A stretch of DNA of 64,000 bases from Flavobacterium lotistagni (GTDB lineage Bacteria; Bacteroidota; Bacteroidia; Flavobacteriales; Flavobacteriaceae): the NCBI RefSeq assembly GCF_011392125.1, contig NZ_JAAJBU010000009.1:81103-145102 (forward strand), in the 5' to 3' direction. Below, piece by piece: positions 8,995-16,892 of this stretch. The notes beneath the pieces were generated by a model. It was not told the DNA's origin and did no database searches. It worked only from the letters and a program-made list of their open reading frames with translations. The first letter of the stretch is position 1. Each line of letters opens with the position of its first letter. A program made the translations under genes and the position numbers.

Positions 8995-9585
8995 ATGAGA
9001 AATTTATTTTTAGTCTTGTTTGGTTCCTTGCTACTGAGTTGTCAAGGCCAATCGAAGAAAGTTGATCCAACCAACAACAATAGTAACACAACAAAAACTA
9101 TGGAAAAGCAAAACATTTATCAATTCAAAGTCGAGACGCTTTCCGGCGATACATTTGACTTTAGCAGTTTGAAAGGCAAAAAGATTTTAGTAGTCAACAC
9201 AGCATCAAAATGCGGATTGACGCCACAATATAAAGAACTCGAAGCTTTATATAAAAAGTACAAAGACCGCAATTTGGTAATCGTTGGTTTTCCGGCAAAC
9301 AATTTCGGACAGCAAGAACCGGGTACGAATGCCGAAATCAGTACTTTCTGCGAACGCAACTACGGCGTAACTTTTCCTATGATGGCTAAAATTTCGGTCA
9401 AAGGAAACGACATGCATCCGCTGTATCAATTCCTGACGCAAAAGGCGAAAAACGGAGTACAGGATTCTGAAGTAGAATGGAATTTTCAGAAGTATTTAAT
9501 CAATGAAAATGGCGAACTAGATCAAGTCATTTCCCCGCAAGTATTGCCCAATGACAGTTCAATCACGAGTTGGATTGAAAAATAA
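8995..9585 (+). CDS. Glutathione-peroxidase-family thiol peroxidase, lipoprotein
   Basis: Started at the ATG at 8995 the protein has 196 residues and a lipoprotein signal ending in LLLSC (Cys16), so it should be membrane-anchored in the periplasm. The catalytic motif NTASKCGLTPQY places the peroxidatic cysteine at residue 73. The partner residues are present in GFPANNFGQQEPG (Gln) and EWNFQKYLI (Trp-Asn). It is a cysteine enzyme, not a selenoenzyme. Bacterial members usually use thioredoxin rather than glutathione as reductant. It reduces hydrogen peroxide and organic hydroperoxides, and might protect the envelope during cytochrome c assembly (inference from its neighbour). Confidence 0.9.
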   Translation: MRNLFLVLFGSLLLSCQGQSKKVDPTNNNSNTTKTMEKQNIYQFKVETLSGDTFDFSSLKGKKILVVNTASKCGLTPQYKELEALYKKYKDRNLVIVGFPANNFGQQEPGTNAEISTFCERNYGVTFPMMAKISVKGNDMHPLYQFLTQKAKNGVQDSEVEWNFQKYLINENGELDQVISPQVLPNDSSITSWIEK

Positions 9586-9587
9586 AC

Positions 9588-10085
9588 CTATTTCAAAATC
9601 AGTTGCATCAACTGCAAGTCAAGCCATTTGCCGAACTTGAAACCGACTTCTTTTAAAATTCCGTTTTCAGTAAAGCCGAATTTTTTATGAAAGGCAATGC
9701 TCTCGTGGTTGGCTGCGTCTATTCCACCAATCATAACGTGATAACCTTCTGATTTGGCCAAAGCGATAAGCTCGGTGAGCAACAAACTGCCGATGCCTTT
9801 TCCGATACAATTTTCTGCTACATAAACCGAATGTTCCACCGTGAACTGATAGCCGATTTTTTCGCGAAAGGTACCGTAAGTACCAAAACCAACTACTTTT
9901 TGGTCCAAAATTGCTACAACAATCGGAAAATTTTTGGATTGTTTTTCTTCGAACCACTTTAGTTGTTCTTCTAAGGTAATGTCGTCGTATAAGTAATTAG
10001 CGGTGCTATTGCGAATCGCGTGGTTAACAATCGACAGAATTTCAGGTATATCAGCGGCTTTGGCTTTTCTAAGTTGGGCTTTCAT
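9588..10085 (-). CDS. GNAT N-acetyltransferase (phosphinothricin acetyltransferase-like)
   Basis: The protein has 165 residues, the full length of a single GNAT domain. The acetyl-CoA-binding loop is ENCIGKGIGSLLL in the middle, preceded by the beta strand EHSVYVAE and followed by GGIDAANHESIAFHKKFGF, a section typical of the PAT/Bar and MddA subgroup. These enzymes acetylate methionine sulfoximine, phosphinothricin or similar amines; the physiological substrate is not known here. The gene ends two bases from the convergent peroxidase gene and starts six bases after the thioredoxin gene, with which it probably forms an operon. Confidence 0.85.
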   Translation of the reverse strand: MKAQLRKAKAADIPEILSIVNHAIRNSTANYLYDDITLEEQLKWFEEKQSKNFPIVVAILDQKVVGFGTYGTFREKIGYQFTVEHSVYVAENCIGKGIGSLLLTELIALAKSEGYHVMIGGIDAANHESIAFHKKFGFTENGILKEVGFKFGKWLDLQLMQLILK

Positions 10086-10091
10086 CTCGAT

Positions 10092-11279
10092 TTATTTTTG
10101 GCCGAGCGCCAATAAAATTTCATCTGCTTCCTTGGTTTTCCAGCCCATCGCGGCATTTCTGTTTTTGGCCTTGGTTGCCCATGCGATGGCTTCAGACTTG
10201 TTTTGGATTTTTTGGTACAACTTCGAAAGAAGGATTTGTGAGTCGTAAGTTTCGTTGAGTTTGGCCGATTGTAAAGCCCAATCAATGGCGTATTTCAAAC
10301 TTTCGGTGTCGGCCACGTATTTCAAATAATTGCTGGCAATATCTTCTAACGCGCGCGCATTTTTACTCAGGAATTTATCGGTTGAAGCCAAAGTTACCGC
10401 TTTGTATTTCTTCCAGTTTTTAGTTTTCTCTGCCATCTTCATATCGAAATCGAAAAGTAAAGAATCGTTTTTGACCGTATTAATTTTTTGCGCGATTCGC
10501 CTTTTTTTCTCGTAAGTGATGGTGTCGCGCATTTCAAAGGCTGGTGTTAGCATTTCGGTAACGATGTTTTCCATTTTGCGCTGGATGCGTTTGGCCGATG
10601 CAACAGCTTCAAATTCCTTTTGATGTGCCATGACATACTGAAATTCTCGCGATTGGATATCGGTTACGCCGTTGGCAATAATCTTCCAGTTGATGCTCGA
10701 TACGAGTTGTGCTTCAGTTTGCGTTGCCAAGTATTTGTGTGCAATAGGTGAGAGCAGGCTGCGGTCACGGCCTTTGTTGAGTGCGGAAAGATAAGCGAGG
10801 CATTTGTCGGGATTGCTTACGTCGGACAGAAATTCTTTTTCGAGATATGGAAGCTGCTTTTCTTTGGTCAGCGCGTTTTTGGCTTCGGCAATAAAATGCT
10901 CTGATTTGTATTCGCCGCTGATGTTATAAAGTTCGTTACCGTCTTGATCAATGAAAACAAAAGTCGGGAAGAATTTCACACCATATTTCTTTTTGAACAT
11001 TTCGCCTTCTCCTTTTTCGATATCTTGGCCGGCAACGACAAAGTTCTTGTTCATGAAATGAATCACCAGCGTATCGGTAAAAACCTCTTTCTTCATTTTG
11101 TTGCAATGCGTACACCAAGTCGCATATAGCATATAAAAAATGGGTTTGTGCTCTTTTTTAGACCGTTGCAAGACCGATTGATAACCGCTTTCGTCTAATT
11201 CCAGATACGGTTGAGCGCTGAGTCGGGCCGAGAAATTCATGGCGAACAACGTCAAGAAAATAGCGAATTTTATTTTCAT
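10092..11279 (-). CDS. Secreted thioredoxin-family protein
   Basis: The protein has 395 residues from the ATG whose complement ends at 11279. A signal peptide (MKIKFAIFLTLFAMNFSARLSAQ) predicts periplasmic location. Residues 27-130 form a thioredoxin fold with the active site WCTHC (Cys56 and Cys59) and the KKYGVKFFPTFVFID cis-proline segment. The remaining 250 residues are helical and contain a C-terminal TPR-like stretch (LNETYDSQILLSKLYQKI). It may reduce or oxidise periplasmic disulfides. It lies upstream of the GNAT gene and faces away from menD. Confidence 0.85.
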   Translation of the reverse strand: MKIKFAIFLTLFAMNFSARLSAQPYLELDESGYQSVLQRSKKEHKPIFYMLYATWCTHCNKMKKEVFTDTLVIHFMNKNFVVAGQDIEKGEGEMFKKKYGVKFFPTFVFIDQDGNELYNISGEYKSEHFIAEAKNALTKEKQLPYLEKEFLSDVSNPDKCLAYLSALNKGRDRSLLSPIAHKYLATQTEAQLVSSINWKIIANGVTDIQSREFQYVMAHQKEFEAVASAKRIQRKMENIVTEMLTPAFEMRDTITYEKKRRIAQKINTVKNDSLLFDFDMKMAEKTKNWKKYKAVTLASTDKFLSKNARALEDIASNYLKYVADTESLKYAIDWALQSAKLNETYDSQILLSKLYQKIQNKSEAIAWATKAKNRNAAMGWKTKEADEILLALGQK

Positions 11280-11382
11280 CCGAAACAAATTTTAAGCTAC
11301 GGCAGCGGTTTGTTACGGGCAAATATATTCGGTTTTTTTAGAAATTAGCTCTTAAAGAAGTGCTAAATTAGCGGCCAAGTCG

Positions 11383-11390
11383 TAAATTTG
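11383..11390 (+). promoter_or_regulatory. Putative -7 promoter box for menD
   Basis: TAAATTTG matches TAnnTTTG and ends 18 bases before the ATG at 11409. It overlaps an alternative in-frame TTG, which argues against that earlier start. Confidence 0.5.
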
Positions 11391-11408
11391 CCTTTCACTT
11401 CCAACCAA

Positions 11409-13070
11409 ATGAATTATCCGAAAATTCCTTTAGCGCAGAGCATCATCCAGATTTGTTTGGCCAAAGGCGTCACGCAAATTGTGATTTCTCCTGGCTCACG
11501 CAACGCACCGCTAACATTGGGTTTTGCGAGTCATCCGAAGTTTACTTGTTATAGTATTGCCGACGAACGTTGTGCCGGATTTTTCGCCTTGGGAATTGCC
11601 CAACAAACCAATAAACCGGTGGCACTCGTTTGTACTTCGGGTTCGGCCGTGCTGAATTATTATCCTGCGGTGGCAGAAGCTTTTTATAGTCAGATTCCGC
11701 TCGTGGTGATTTCTGCCGATCGTCCTTTGAATAAGATTGATATTGGTGATGGACAAACCATTCGCCAGATGAATGTGTTGCTGAATCACTCGTTGTATAA
11801 TGCCAATTTGACCGAAGTAGCTTCAGCCGAAAACGACTTTAAAATCAACGAAGCAATCACAGTGGCACATACCAGAAAAGGCCCGACACACATCAACGCT
11901 CCGTTTGAGGAACCGTTGTATCAGATGGTCAAAAAACCTTCGGTCGACCCGACGATTTCTGCTTTTTTAAAGGTTTTTAGAAGTATTTCCATTGAAGACA
12001 TTATCGCTTGCACCAACATCTGGAACTCAGCCAAAAAGAAATTGATTTTAGTAGGCGTCAATCCGCCGAATGATATTGAGCAGAAGATTATCAACATCGT
12101 GGCTGCCGATCCGTCGGTAGTAGTCATGACCGAATCGACTTCGAACTTACACCATCCGACTTTTGTTAATCATATCGATACACTTATTACACCTTTTAAA
12201 GAGAAAGATTTTTTGGCTTTCCAACCTGAAATCCTGATTACTTTTGGCGGTATGATTGTTTCTAAACGCATCAAAACGTTGCTTAGAACTTACCGACCGG
12301 AACACCATTGGCATATTGATCCGCTCAGGGCTTACAATACTTTTGGTGCTTTGGCCCATCATTTTGAAGTGCATCCGAATGATTTTTTTCATCAGATATT
12401 GCCGTTTACTAAAATTGTGAAAAGCGATTATGCCGAGAAAATTCAACGTATCAAAAAGGCGAGAGAACTCAAGCACCAGCAATATTTGTCGAAGATTCCT
12501 TTTTCCGATTTAAAGGTTTTCGATTTGATTTTGCCTTCATTGCCTAAAAATTCCCAACTGCAAATCAGCAATAGTGCAGCGATTCGCTATGCGTTATTGT
12601 TCGACATCGACTCCAGTATTTCGGTATTTTGCAATCGTGGTACCAGCGGCATTGACGGCAGTACATCAACCGCTATCGGTGCGGCCGTAGCAAGTTCGAA
12701 ACCCACAACATTAATTACGGGCGACATTGGATTTTTATACGATAGCAATGCGCTTTGGAACCAATACATCCCGAAAAATTTTAAGATAATCATTATCAAC
12801 AACGGCGGTGGCGGTATTTTCAGGATTCTGCCCGGGCATCAGGAAAATAAGCTGTTCAACACTTTTTTCGAAACCTCACATTGTCTAACAGCAGCGCATT
12901 TGGCTCAAATGTACGGCTTTGAATACCATATTGCCAGCGACGAAAGCAGTTTGAAATCGGGAATGGAGTCGCTTTACAGTCAGGATATGAAACCAGCCAT
13001 TTTGGAGATTTTTACCCCAACCTTAGACAACGACAAGATTTTATTGCAGTACTTCAAGGAATTGGTTTAA
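11409..13070 (+). CDS. menD: 2-succinyl-5-enolpyruvyl-6-hydroxy-3-cyclohexene-1-carboxylate synthase (MenD)
   Basis: The protein has 553 residues, normal for MenD. The N-terminal Pyr domain carries VISPGSRNAPLTLGF, which is diagnostic for the family. The C-terminal PP domain carries NRGTSGIDGSTSTAIG and TGDIGFLYDSNALWNQ followed by INNGGGGIF, the thiamine diphosphate-Mg binding region. MenD condenses isochorismate and 2-oxoglutarate in menaquinone synthesis. menB, menA and menC follow within 10 kb. No menF, menE or menH is seen in the window. Confidence 0.95.
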   Translation: MNYPKIPLAQSIIQICLAKGVTQIVISPGSRNAPLTLGFASHPKFTCYSIADERCAGFFALGIAQQTNKPVALVCTSGSAVLNYYPAVAEAFYSQIPLVVISADRPLNKIDIGDGQTIRQMNVLLNHSLYNANLTEVASAENDFKINEAITVAHTRKGPTHINAPFEEPLYQMVKKPSVDPTISAFLKVFRSISIEDIIACTNIWNSAKKKLILVGVNPPNDIEQKIINIVAADPSVVVMTESTSNLHHPTFVNHIDTLITPFKEKDFLAFQPEILITFGGMIVSKRIKTLLRTYRPEHHWHIDPLRAYNTFGALAHHFEVHPNDFFHQILPFTKIVKSDYAEKIQRIKKARELKHQQYLSKIPFSDLKVFDLILPSLPKNSQLQISNSAAIRYALLFDIDSSISVFCNRGTSGIDGSTSTAIGAAVASSKPTTLITGDIGFLYDSNALWNQYIPKNFKIIIINNGGGGIFRILPGHQENKLFNTFFETSHCLTAAHLAQMYGFEYHIASDESSLKSGMESLYSQDMKPAILEIFTPTLDNDKILLQYFKELV

Positions 13071-13078
13071 AGGCTTCG

Positions 13079-13086
13079 TACTTTTG
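13079..13086 (+). promoter_or_regulatory. Putative -7 promoter box for the S1 RNA-binding protein gene
   Basis: TACTTTTG (TAnnTTTG consensus) sits between the menD stop codon and the next ATG, 17 bases before that ATG. It suggests an internal promoter after menD. Confidence 0.45.
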
Positions 13087-13103
13087 CCCAACAATCCAGC
13101 AAC

Positions 13104-13964
13104 ATGATCCAGATAGGAAGATACAATACCCTGACCATTTTACGCGATACTAAAATTGGGCTTTATTTAGGAAACCCGGAAGAAGATCCTGAAGGAAAAC
13201 ACGACATTTTATTGCCGAATAAATATGTTCCCGAGCAGTTTCAAATTGGGGAAGAAATGGCAGTTTTTGTGTATCTCGATCACGAAGAAAGACCGGTAGC
13301 TACCACTTTGGAGCCTTACATTCTTTTGCATGAATTTGCTTTACTTCGCGTGAATTACGTGAATCAAGTAGGTGCTTTTCTCGATTGGGGTTTGGAGAAA
13401 GACCTTTTCGTTCCTTTCAAAGAACAAGCTCGGCCGATGGAGAAAGGAAAACGCTATTTGGTGTTTTTGTATATTGACGAGAAAACCAATCGCCTTGTAG
13501 CTTCGAGTAAAACCAATCAATTTTTGTCAAACGAAAACCTCGTGATTAAGAAAGGTGATGAAGTAGACTTAATTGTTTCGCACATTACCGATGTCGGAAT
13601 CAATGTTATTATCAATGAAGTGCATAAAGGTTTGGTCTATCGCGATGAAGTTTACGATGATTCGATTCGCACCGGCGACCGCATGATAGGTTATATCAAA
13701 CAAATTCGCCCTGATCACAAAATTGACGTTTCCTTGCAAAAGCTCGGTTACGAAAATATAGAACCCAACGCTCAAAAGATTTTAGACGAACTAAAAGCCA
13801 GTCGAGGTTTCCTTCGTTTGAACGACAACAGCCATCCGGAGGACATCAAAACCGTTTTGCAGATGAGCAAGAAGACATTCAAAAAAGCCATTGGAGCGCT
13901 GTATAAAGACCGTTTGATTGAAATCAAAGAGGATGGTATTTACCTGATTCCAACCCAAAACTAA
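13104..13964 (+). CDS. cvfB: S1-like RNA-binding protein, CvfB family
   Basis: The protein has 286 residues with the CvfB layout: an N-terminal S1-like barrel (GRYNTLTILRDTKIGLYL), further S1 domains in the middle (VNYVNQVGAFLDWGLEKDLFVPF; GDRMIGYIKQIRPDHKIDVSL) and a C-terminal winged helix (MSKKTFKKAIGALYKDRLIEI). CvfB binds RNA and affects virulence factor expression in Staphylococcus. The role in Bacteroidota is not established. The last domain often leads to mislabelling as a GntR-type regulator. Confidence 0.85.
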   Translation: MIQIGRYNTLTILRDTKIGLYLGNPEEDPEGKHDILLPNKYVPEQFQIGEEMAVFVYLDHEERPVATTLEPYILLHEFALLRVNYVNQVGAFLDWGLEKDLFVPFKEQARPMEKGKRYLVFLYIDEKTNRLVASSKTNQFLSNENLVIKKGDEVDLIVSHITDVGINVIINEVHKGLVYRDEVYDDSIRTGDRMIGYIKQIRPDHKIDVSLQKLGYENIEPNAQKILDELKASRGFLRLNDNSHPEDIKTVLQMSKKTFKKAIGALYKDRLIEIKEDGIYLIPTQN

Positions 13965-14008
13965 TTTTTATTTCTTGATTGATGTAGTTGCGGTCTGAAC
14001 TATAGTTT

Positions 14009-14027
14009 TATATTTGTATATACAAAT
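14009..14027 (+). promoter_or_regulatory. -7 box overlapped by a perfect 16-bp palindrome
   Basis: TATATTTG at 14009-14016 matches the TAnnTTTG promoter box. ATTTGTATATACAAAT at 14012-14027 is a perfect palindrome covering half of the box and the expected transcription start. This is the geometry of a repressor operator. No regulator gene is adjacent. Confidence 0.5.
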
Positions 14028-14030
14028 GTT

Positions 14031-14918
14031 TTGATTTTGAAAAGGAAAGAATTTATAAAAACAATAGTAGGAGGAATGGCCATGGCATCATTACAACCGT
14101 TTTACAACTGGAGTCGGGATTTAAAAGAAACCGATATAAAGCTTCCCGTTTTGTTTATCGGTCATGGTTCTCCAATGAATGGAATTCAAGACAATGCGTT
14201 TTCGAGAACGTGGTCAAAATTCGGAAAGGAAATTCCCAGACCTAAAGCAGTTTTAGTCGTGTCGGCACATTGGCTTACCAATGGAACCCATATCACGGCA
14301 ATGGCCCAACCGAAAACCATTCACGATTTTGGAGGATTCCCACAAGCGTTGTTCGACGTGCAATATCCGGCAAAAGGCCATCCGGAATTGGCAAAATTTA
14401 CCACAAGTTTGATTACTTCAACAAAAGTAGGTTTGGATCATGATTGGGGTTTAGACCACGGCACTTGGACCATTGTGCGCCACATGTATCCCAATGCCGA
14501 TATTCCCGTACTGCAGCTAAGTATCGATTACAATAAGCCGGCCCAGTATCATTTCGAACTCGCCAAAGAATTGTATTCACTACGAAGTAAAGGTGTGCTG
14601 ATCATAGGTAGCGGCAATATGGTGCATAACCTTTCGATGGTGGCTTGGGATAAACTAAACGAACCCGAATACGGATATGATTGGGCTGTTGAAATGAACG
14701 AACTGTTTAAAGAAAAAATCAGCAACCGAGATTTTAAATCATTAATTGATTACGAAAAACTTAATTCAGCCGCTAAGCTGGCCATTCCGAGTCCAGACCA
14801 TTATTATCCGCTATTGTATGCTTCAGCATTACAGGATTCAAAAGATGAGATTTCGTTTTTCAACGATAAAGCCGTCGGAGGTTCGCTAACAATGACTTCA
14901 GTAAAATGGGGCGTTTAA
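14031..14918 (+). CDS. DODA-type extradiol aromatic ring-opening dioxygenase
   Basis: The family signature PVLFIGHGSPMN is followed by VVSAHWLTNG, GLDHGTWTIVRHMYP and GSGNMVHNL, which supply the metal-binding histidines of the LigB/YgiD class. YgiD-type enzymes open catechol rings such as L-DOPA at the 4,5 position. The start is uncertain. The 295-residue version uses a TTG and has a KRKEFIKTIVGG export-like N-terminus; a TTG two codons later is possible. An ATG at 14082 follows AGGAGG at good spacing but would shorten the protein to 278 residues, which is still long enough for the domain. It ends convergent with, and overlapping by four bases, the PH-domain gene. Confidence 0.85.
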   Translation: MILKRKEFIKTIVGGMAMASLQPFYNWSRDLKETDIKLPVLFIGHGSPMNGIQDNAFSRTWSKFGKEIPRPKAVLVVSAHWLTNGTHITAMAQPKTIHDFGGFPQALFDVQYPAKGHPELAKFTTSLITSTKVGLDHDWGLDHGTWTIVRHMYPNADIPVLQLSIDYNKPAQYHFELAKELYSLRSKGVLIIGSGNMVHNLSMVAWDKLNEPEYGYDWAVEMNELFKEKISNRDFKSLIDYEKLNSAAKLAIPSPDHYYPLLYASALQDSKDEISFFNDKAVGGSLTMTSVKWGV

Positions 14919-15343
14919 TTAGAAACCTCGATATTCGGGTTAATTTTTAAAAGCTCTGATAGAAATACTTCACTTTTGGCAGGCGAAACGTAAACGTCTT
15001 CGAACTTGTTATAAGTAATGATAAAGCCCTTTGTGTCGAGCGCCGGTTTCATTGTTACCGGTACATACAAGCCCGAGAAGTACTTGATTTTTTGGATTTT
15101 ATCGATGTCAATTCTGCCTCTAAAAGGGCCCGAACGATACAACAGGAAATGTTGTTTAATCACGTAGCGAGTGTCGAGTAAAGTCCAGACTACCAATGCA
15201 ATGACTAATGATAAAATCACAATCGGCAAGGTAGCGAGATGTTCTTTTTTAAGCCCGATAGCTAATAGGGCAATCATACCGATGACAATAAACCAAAGAA
15301 TAGCAACGGTATAACTGTTTTTGGTAGAAAGAAATCGATTCAT
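14915..15343 (-). CDS. Bacterial PH-domain membrane protein
   Basis: The protein has 142 residues from the ATG whose complement ends at 15343. Two adjacent hydrophobic segments near the N-terminus are followed by a pleckstrin-homology-like domain (DTRYVIKQHFLLYRSGPF, then IDKIQKIKYFSG). The C-terminus resembles the DUF1200/bPH groups of small Bacteroidota proteins. Its function is unknown. Two further PH-type membrane proteins are encoded 1-2 kb away. Confidence 0.7.
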   Translation of the reverse strand: MNRFLSTKNSYTVAILWFIVIGMIALLAIGLKKEHLATLPIVILSLVIALVVWTLLDTRYVIKQHFLLYRSGPFRGRIDIDKIQKIKYFSGLYVPVTMKPALDTKGFIITYNKFEDVYVSPAKSEVFLSELLKINPNIEVSN

Positions 15344-15459
15344 TGGGCGAGGCTTCTTTAGGATGAACAATCAGTTTTGGGGCGACTTTTAAATTTTAAT
15401 AATCAGGTTCAAATATAAAAATTCCTTTATTTTTACGCTAAATTAATACAAATACCAAT

Positions 15460-16296
15460 ATGATTCACTGGAAGACCGCAAAAGAATTCGAAGACATCAC
15501 TTATAAAAAATGCAATGGCGTAGCGAGAATTGCCTTCAATAGGCCGAATGTTCGCAACGCTTTCCGCCCAAAAACTACTTCAGAACTTTATCAAGCTTTT
15601 TACGATGCGCAAGAAGATACCTCTATCGGTGTGGTGCTACTTTCTGCAGAAGGGCCATCTGCTAAAGATGGCGTTTATTCTTTTTGCAGCGGCGGCGATC
15701 AGAACACTCGTGGGCACCAAGGTTACGTTGGAGACGATGGCCAACACCGACTTAACATTCTCGAAGTACAGCGTTTAATCCGGTTCATGCCTAAAGTAGT
15801 AATTGCTGTTGTTCCTGGATGGGCTGTTGGTGGCGGACACAGCCTACATGTGGTTTGTGACATGACTTTAGCCAGTAAAGAACATGCGATTTTCAAGCAA
15901 ACCGACGCCGATGTAACGAGTTTTGATGGTGGTTATGGGTCTGCCTATTTGGCGAAAATGGTGGGGCAGAAAAAAGCCCGTGAAATTTTCTTTTTAGGAA
16001 GGAATTATTCAGCCCAAGAAGCCTTTGAAATGGGTATGGTCAACGCCGTGATTCCGCATGACGAACTAGAAGATACCGCTTTTGAGTGGGCACAAGAGAT
16101 TTTACAGAAATCTCCAACATCAATTAAGATGCTCAAATTCGCTATGAACCTCACTGATGACGGTATGGTCGGACAACAAGTTTTTGCCGGCGAAGCTACA
16201 CGCTTGGCCTACATGACTGAAGAAGCCAAAGAAGGTCGCAATGCATTTTTAGAAAAGCGCAAACCCAATTTTGGAGAAAACAAATGGCTGCCATAA
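15460..16296 (+). CDS. menB: 1,4-dihydroxy-2-naphthoyl-CoA synthase (MenB)
   Basis: The protein has 278 residues with the crotonase fold. Characteristic MenB parts are RPNVRNAFRPKTTSEL, FCSGGDQNTRGHQGYVG (oxyanion-hole loop) and the VTSFDGGYGSAYLAKMVGQ segment that carries catalytic residues. The C-terminus NAFLEKRKPNFGENKWLP is typical of the enzyme. It closes the second ring of the naphthoquinone from o-succinylbenzoyl-CoA. The gene has its own leader and lies between PH-domain genes. Confidence 0.95.
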   Translation: MIHWKTAKEFEDITYKKCNGVARIAFNRPNVRNAFRPKTTSELYQAFYDAQEDTSIGVVLLSAEGPSAKDGVYSFCSGGDQNTRGHQGYVGDDGQHRLNILEVQRLIRFMPKVVIAVVPGWAVGGGHSLHVVCDMTLASKEHAIFKQTDADVTSFDGGYGSAYLAKMVGQKKAREIFFLGRNYSAQEAFEMGMVNAVIPHDELEDTAFEWAQEILQKSPTSIKMLKFAMNLTDDGMVGQQVFAGEATRLAYMTEEAKEGRNAFLEKRKPNFGENKWLP

Positions 16297-16325
16297 AATA
16301 AATTATTCTTGGTTGGATGAAGACG

Positions 16326-16333
16326 TAAATTTG
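16326..16333 (+). promoter_or_regulatory. Putative -7 promoter box for the PH-domain gene pair
   Basis: TAAATTTG fits TAnnTTTG and lies 43 bases upstream of the ATG at 16377. No good -33 element was found at the usual distance. Confidence 0.4.
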
Positions 16334-16376
16334 TTTAAATTCGTCAGAAAGCCAGCTACTATTTTGATTTCTCGGT

Positions 16377-16892
16377 ATGGAAAACTTCACCAACGAAACG
16401 ATTGATATTACACAGCTTCCCAAGTTTGAAGCGGTTACTTTTACAAAACTCCATCCGTCATATTGGATGATTAACCTAATTCAAATCGGGATTGCATTTG
16501 CTTTGGTGAACTTGGGCTATGCGGTTATTGTTCTTAACTCAGCGGAAGTCGCATCACATCAAGTGCCTATTGGACTTGGAATTTTTGCGTTTTTTCTGCT
16601 GGTTGTTTTCTTTTCAAGAATTGCTTTTAAGAAAAAAGGATTTGCCTTTCGCCAGCATGACGTGTTGTTTCGTCATGGCATTATTGCTACCAACACTTTA
16701 GTAATTCCTTATAACAGAATCCAGCACGTAGCCCTGCACGAAGGCGTTTTTTCGAGAATTTATTCGTTGGCTAAAATCGAGATTTTTACCGCCGGAGGTA
16801 GCGCCAGTGACATTGAAATTCCGGGAATCGAAAAACAGCAGGCCGAAAACATCAAACAACTATTGATGGGAAAAATCCAAAAAGAACTTTAG
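16377..16892 (+). CDS. PH-domain membrane protein, YdbS-like
   Basis: The protein has 171 residues. Two helices lie near residues 35-85, followed by a bPH2 domain with the conserved core ATNTLVIPYNRIQHVALHEG and a closing IEIPGIEKQQAENIKQLL. This matches YdbS, the smaller of a YdbS/YdbT pair. The stop codon directly abuts the ATG of the larger partner, so the two are almost certainly co-translated and probably form a membrane complex. The biological role of the pair is not settled. Confidence 0.8.
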   Translation: MENFTNETIDITQLPKFEAVTFTKLHPSYWMINLIQIGIAFALVNLGYAVIVLNSAEVASHQVPIGLGIFAFFLLVVFFSRIAFKKKGFAFRQHDVLFRHGIIATNTLVIPYNRIQHVALHEGVFSRIYSLAKIEIFTAGGSASDIEIPGIEKQQAENIKQLLMGKIQKEL

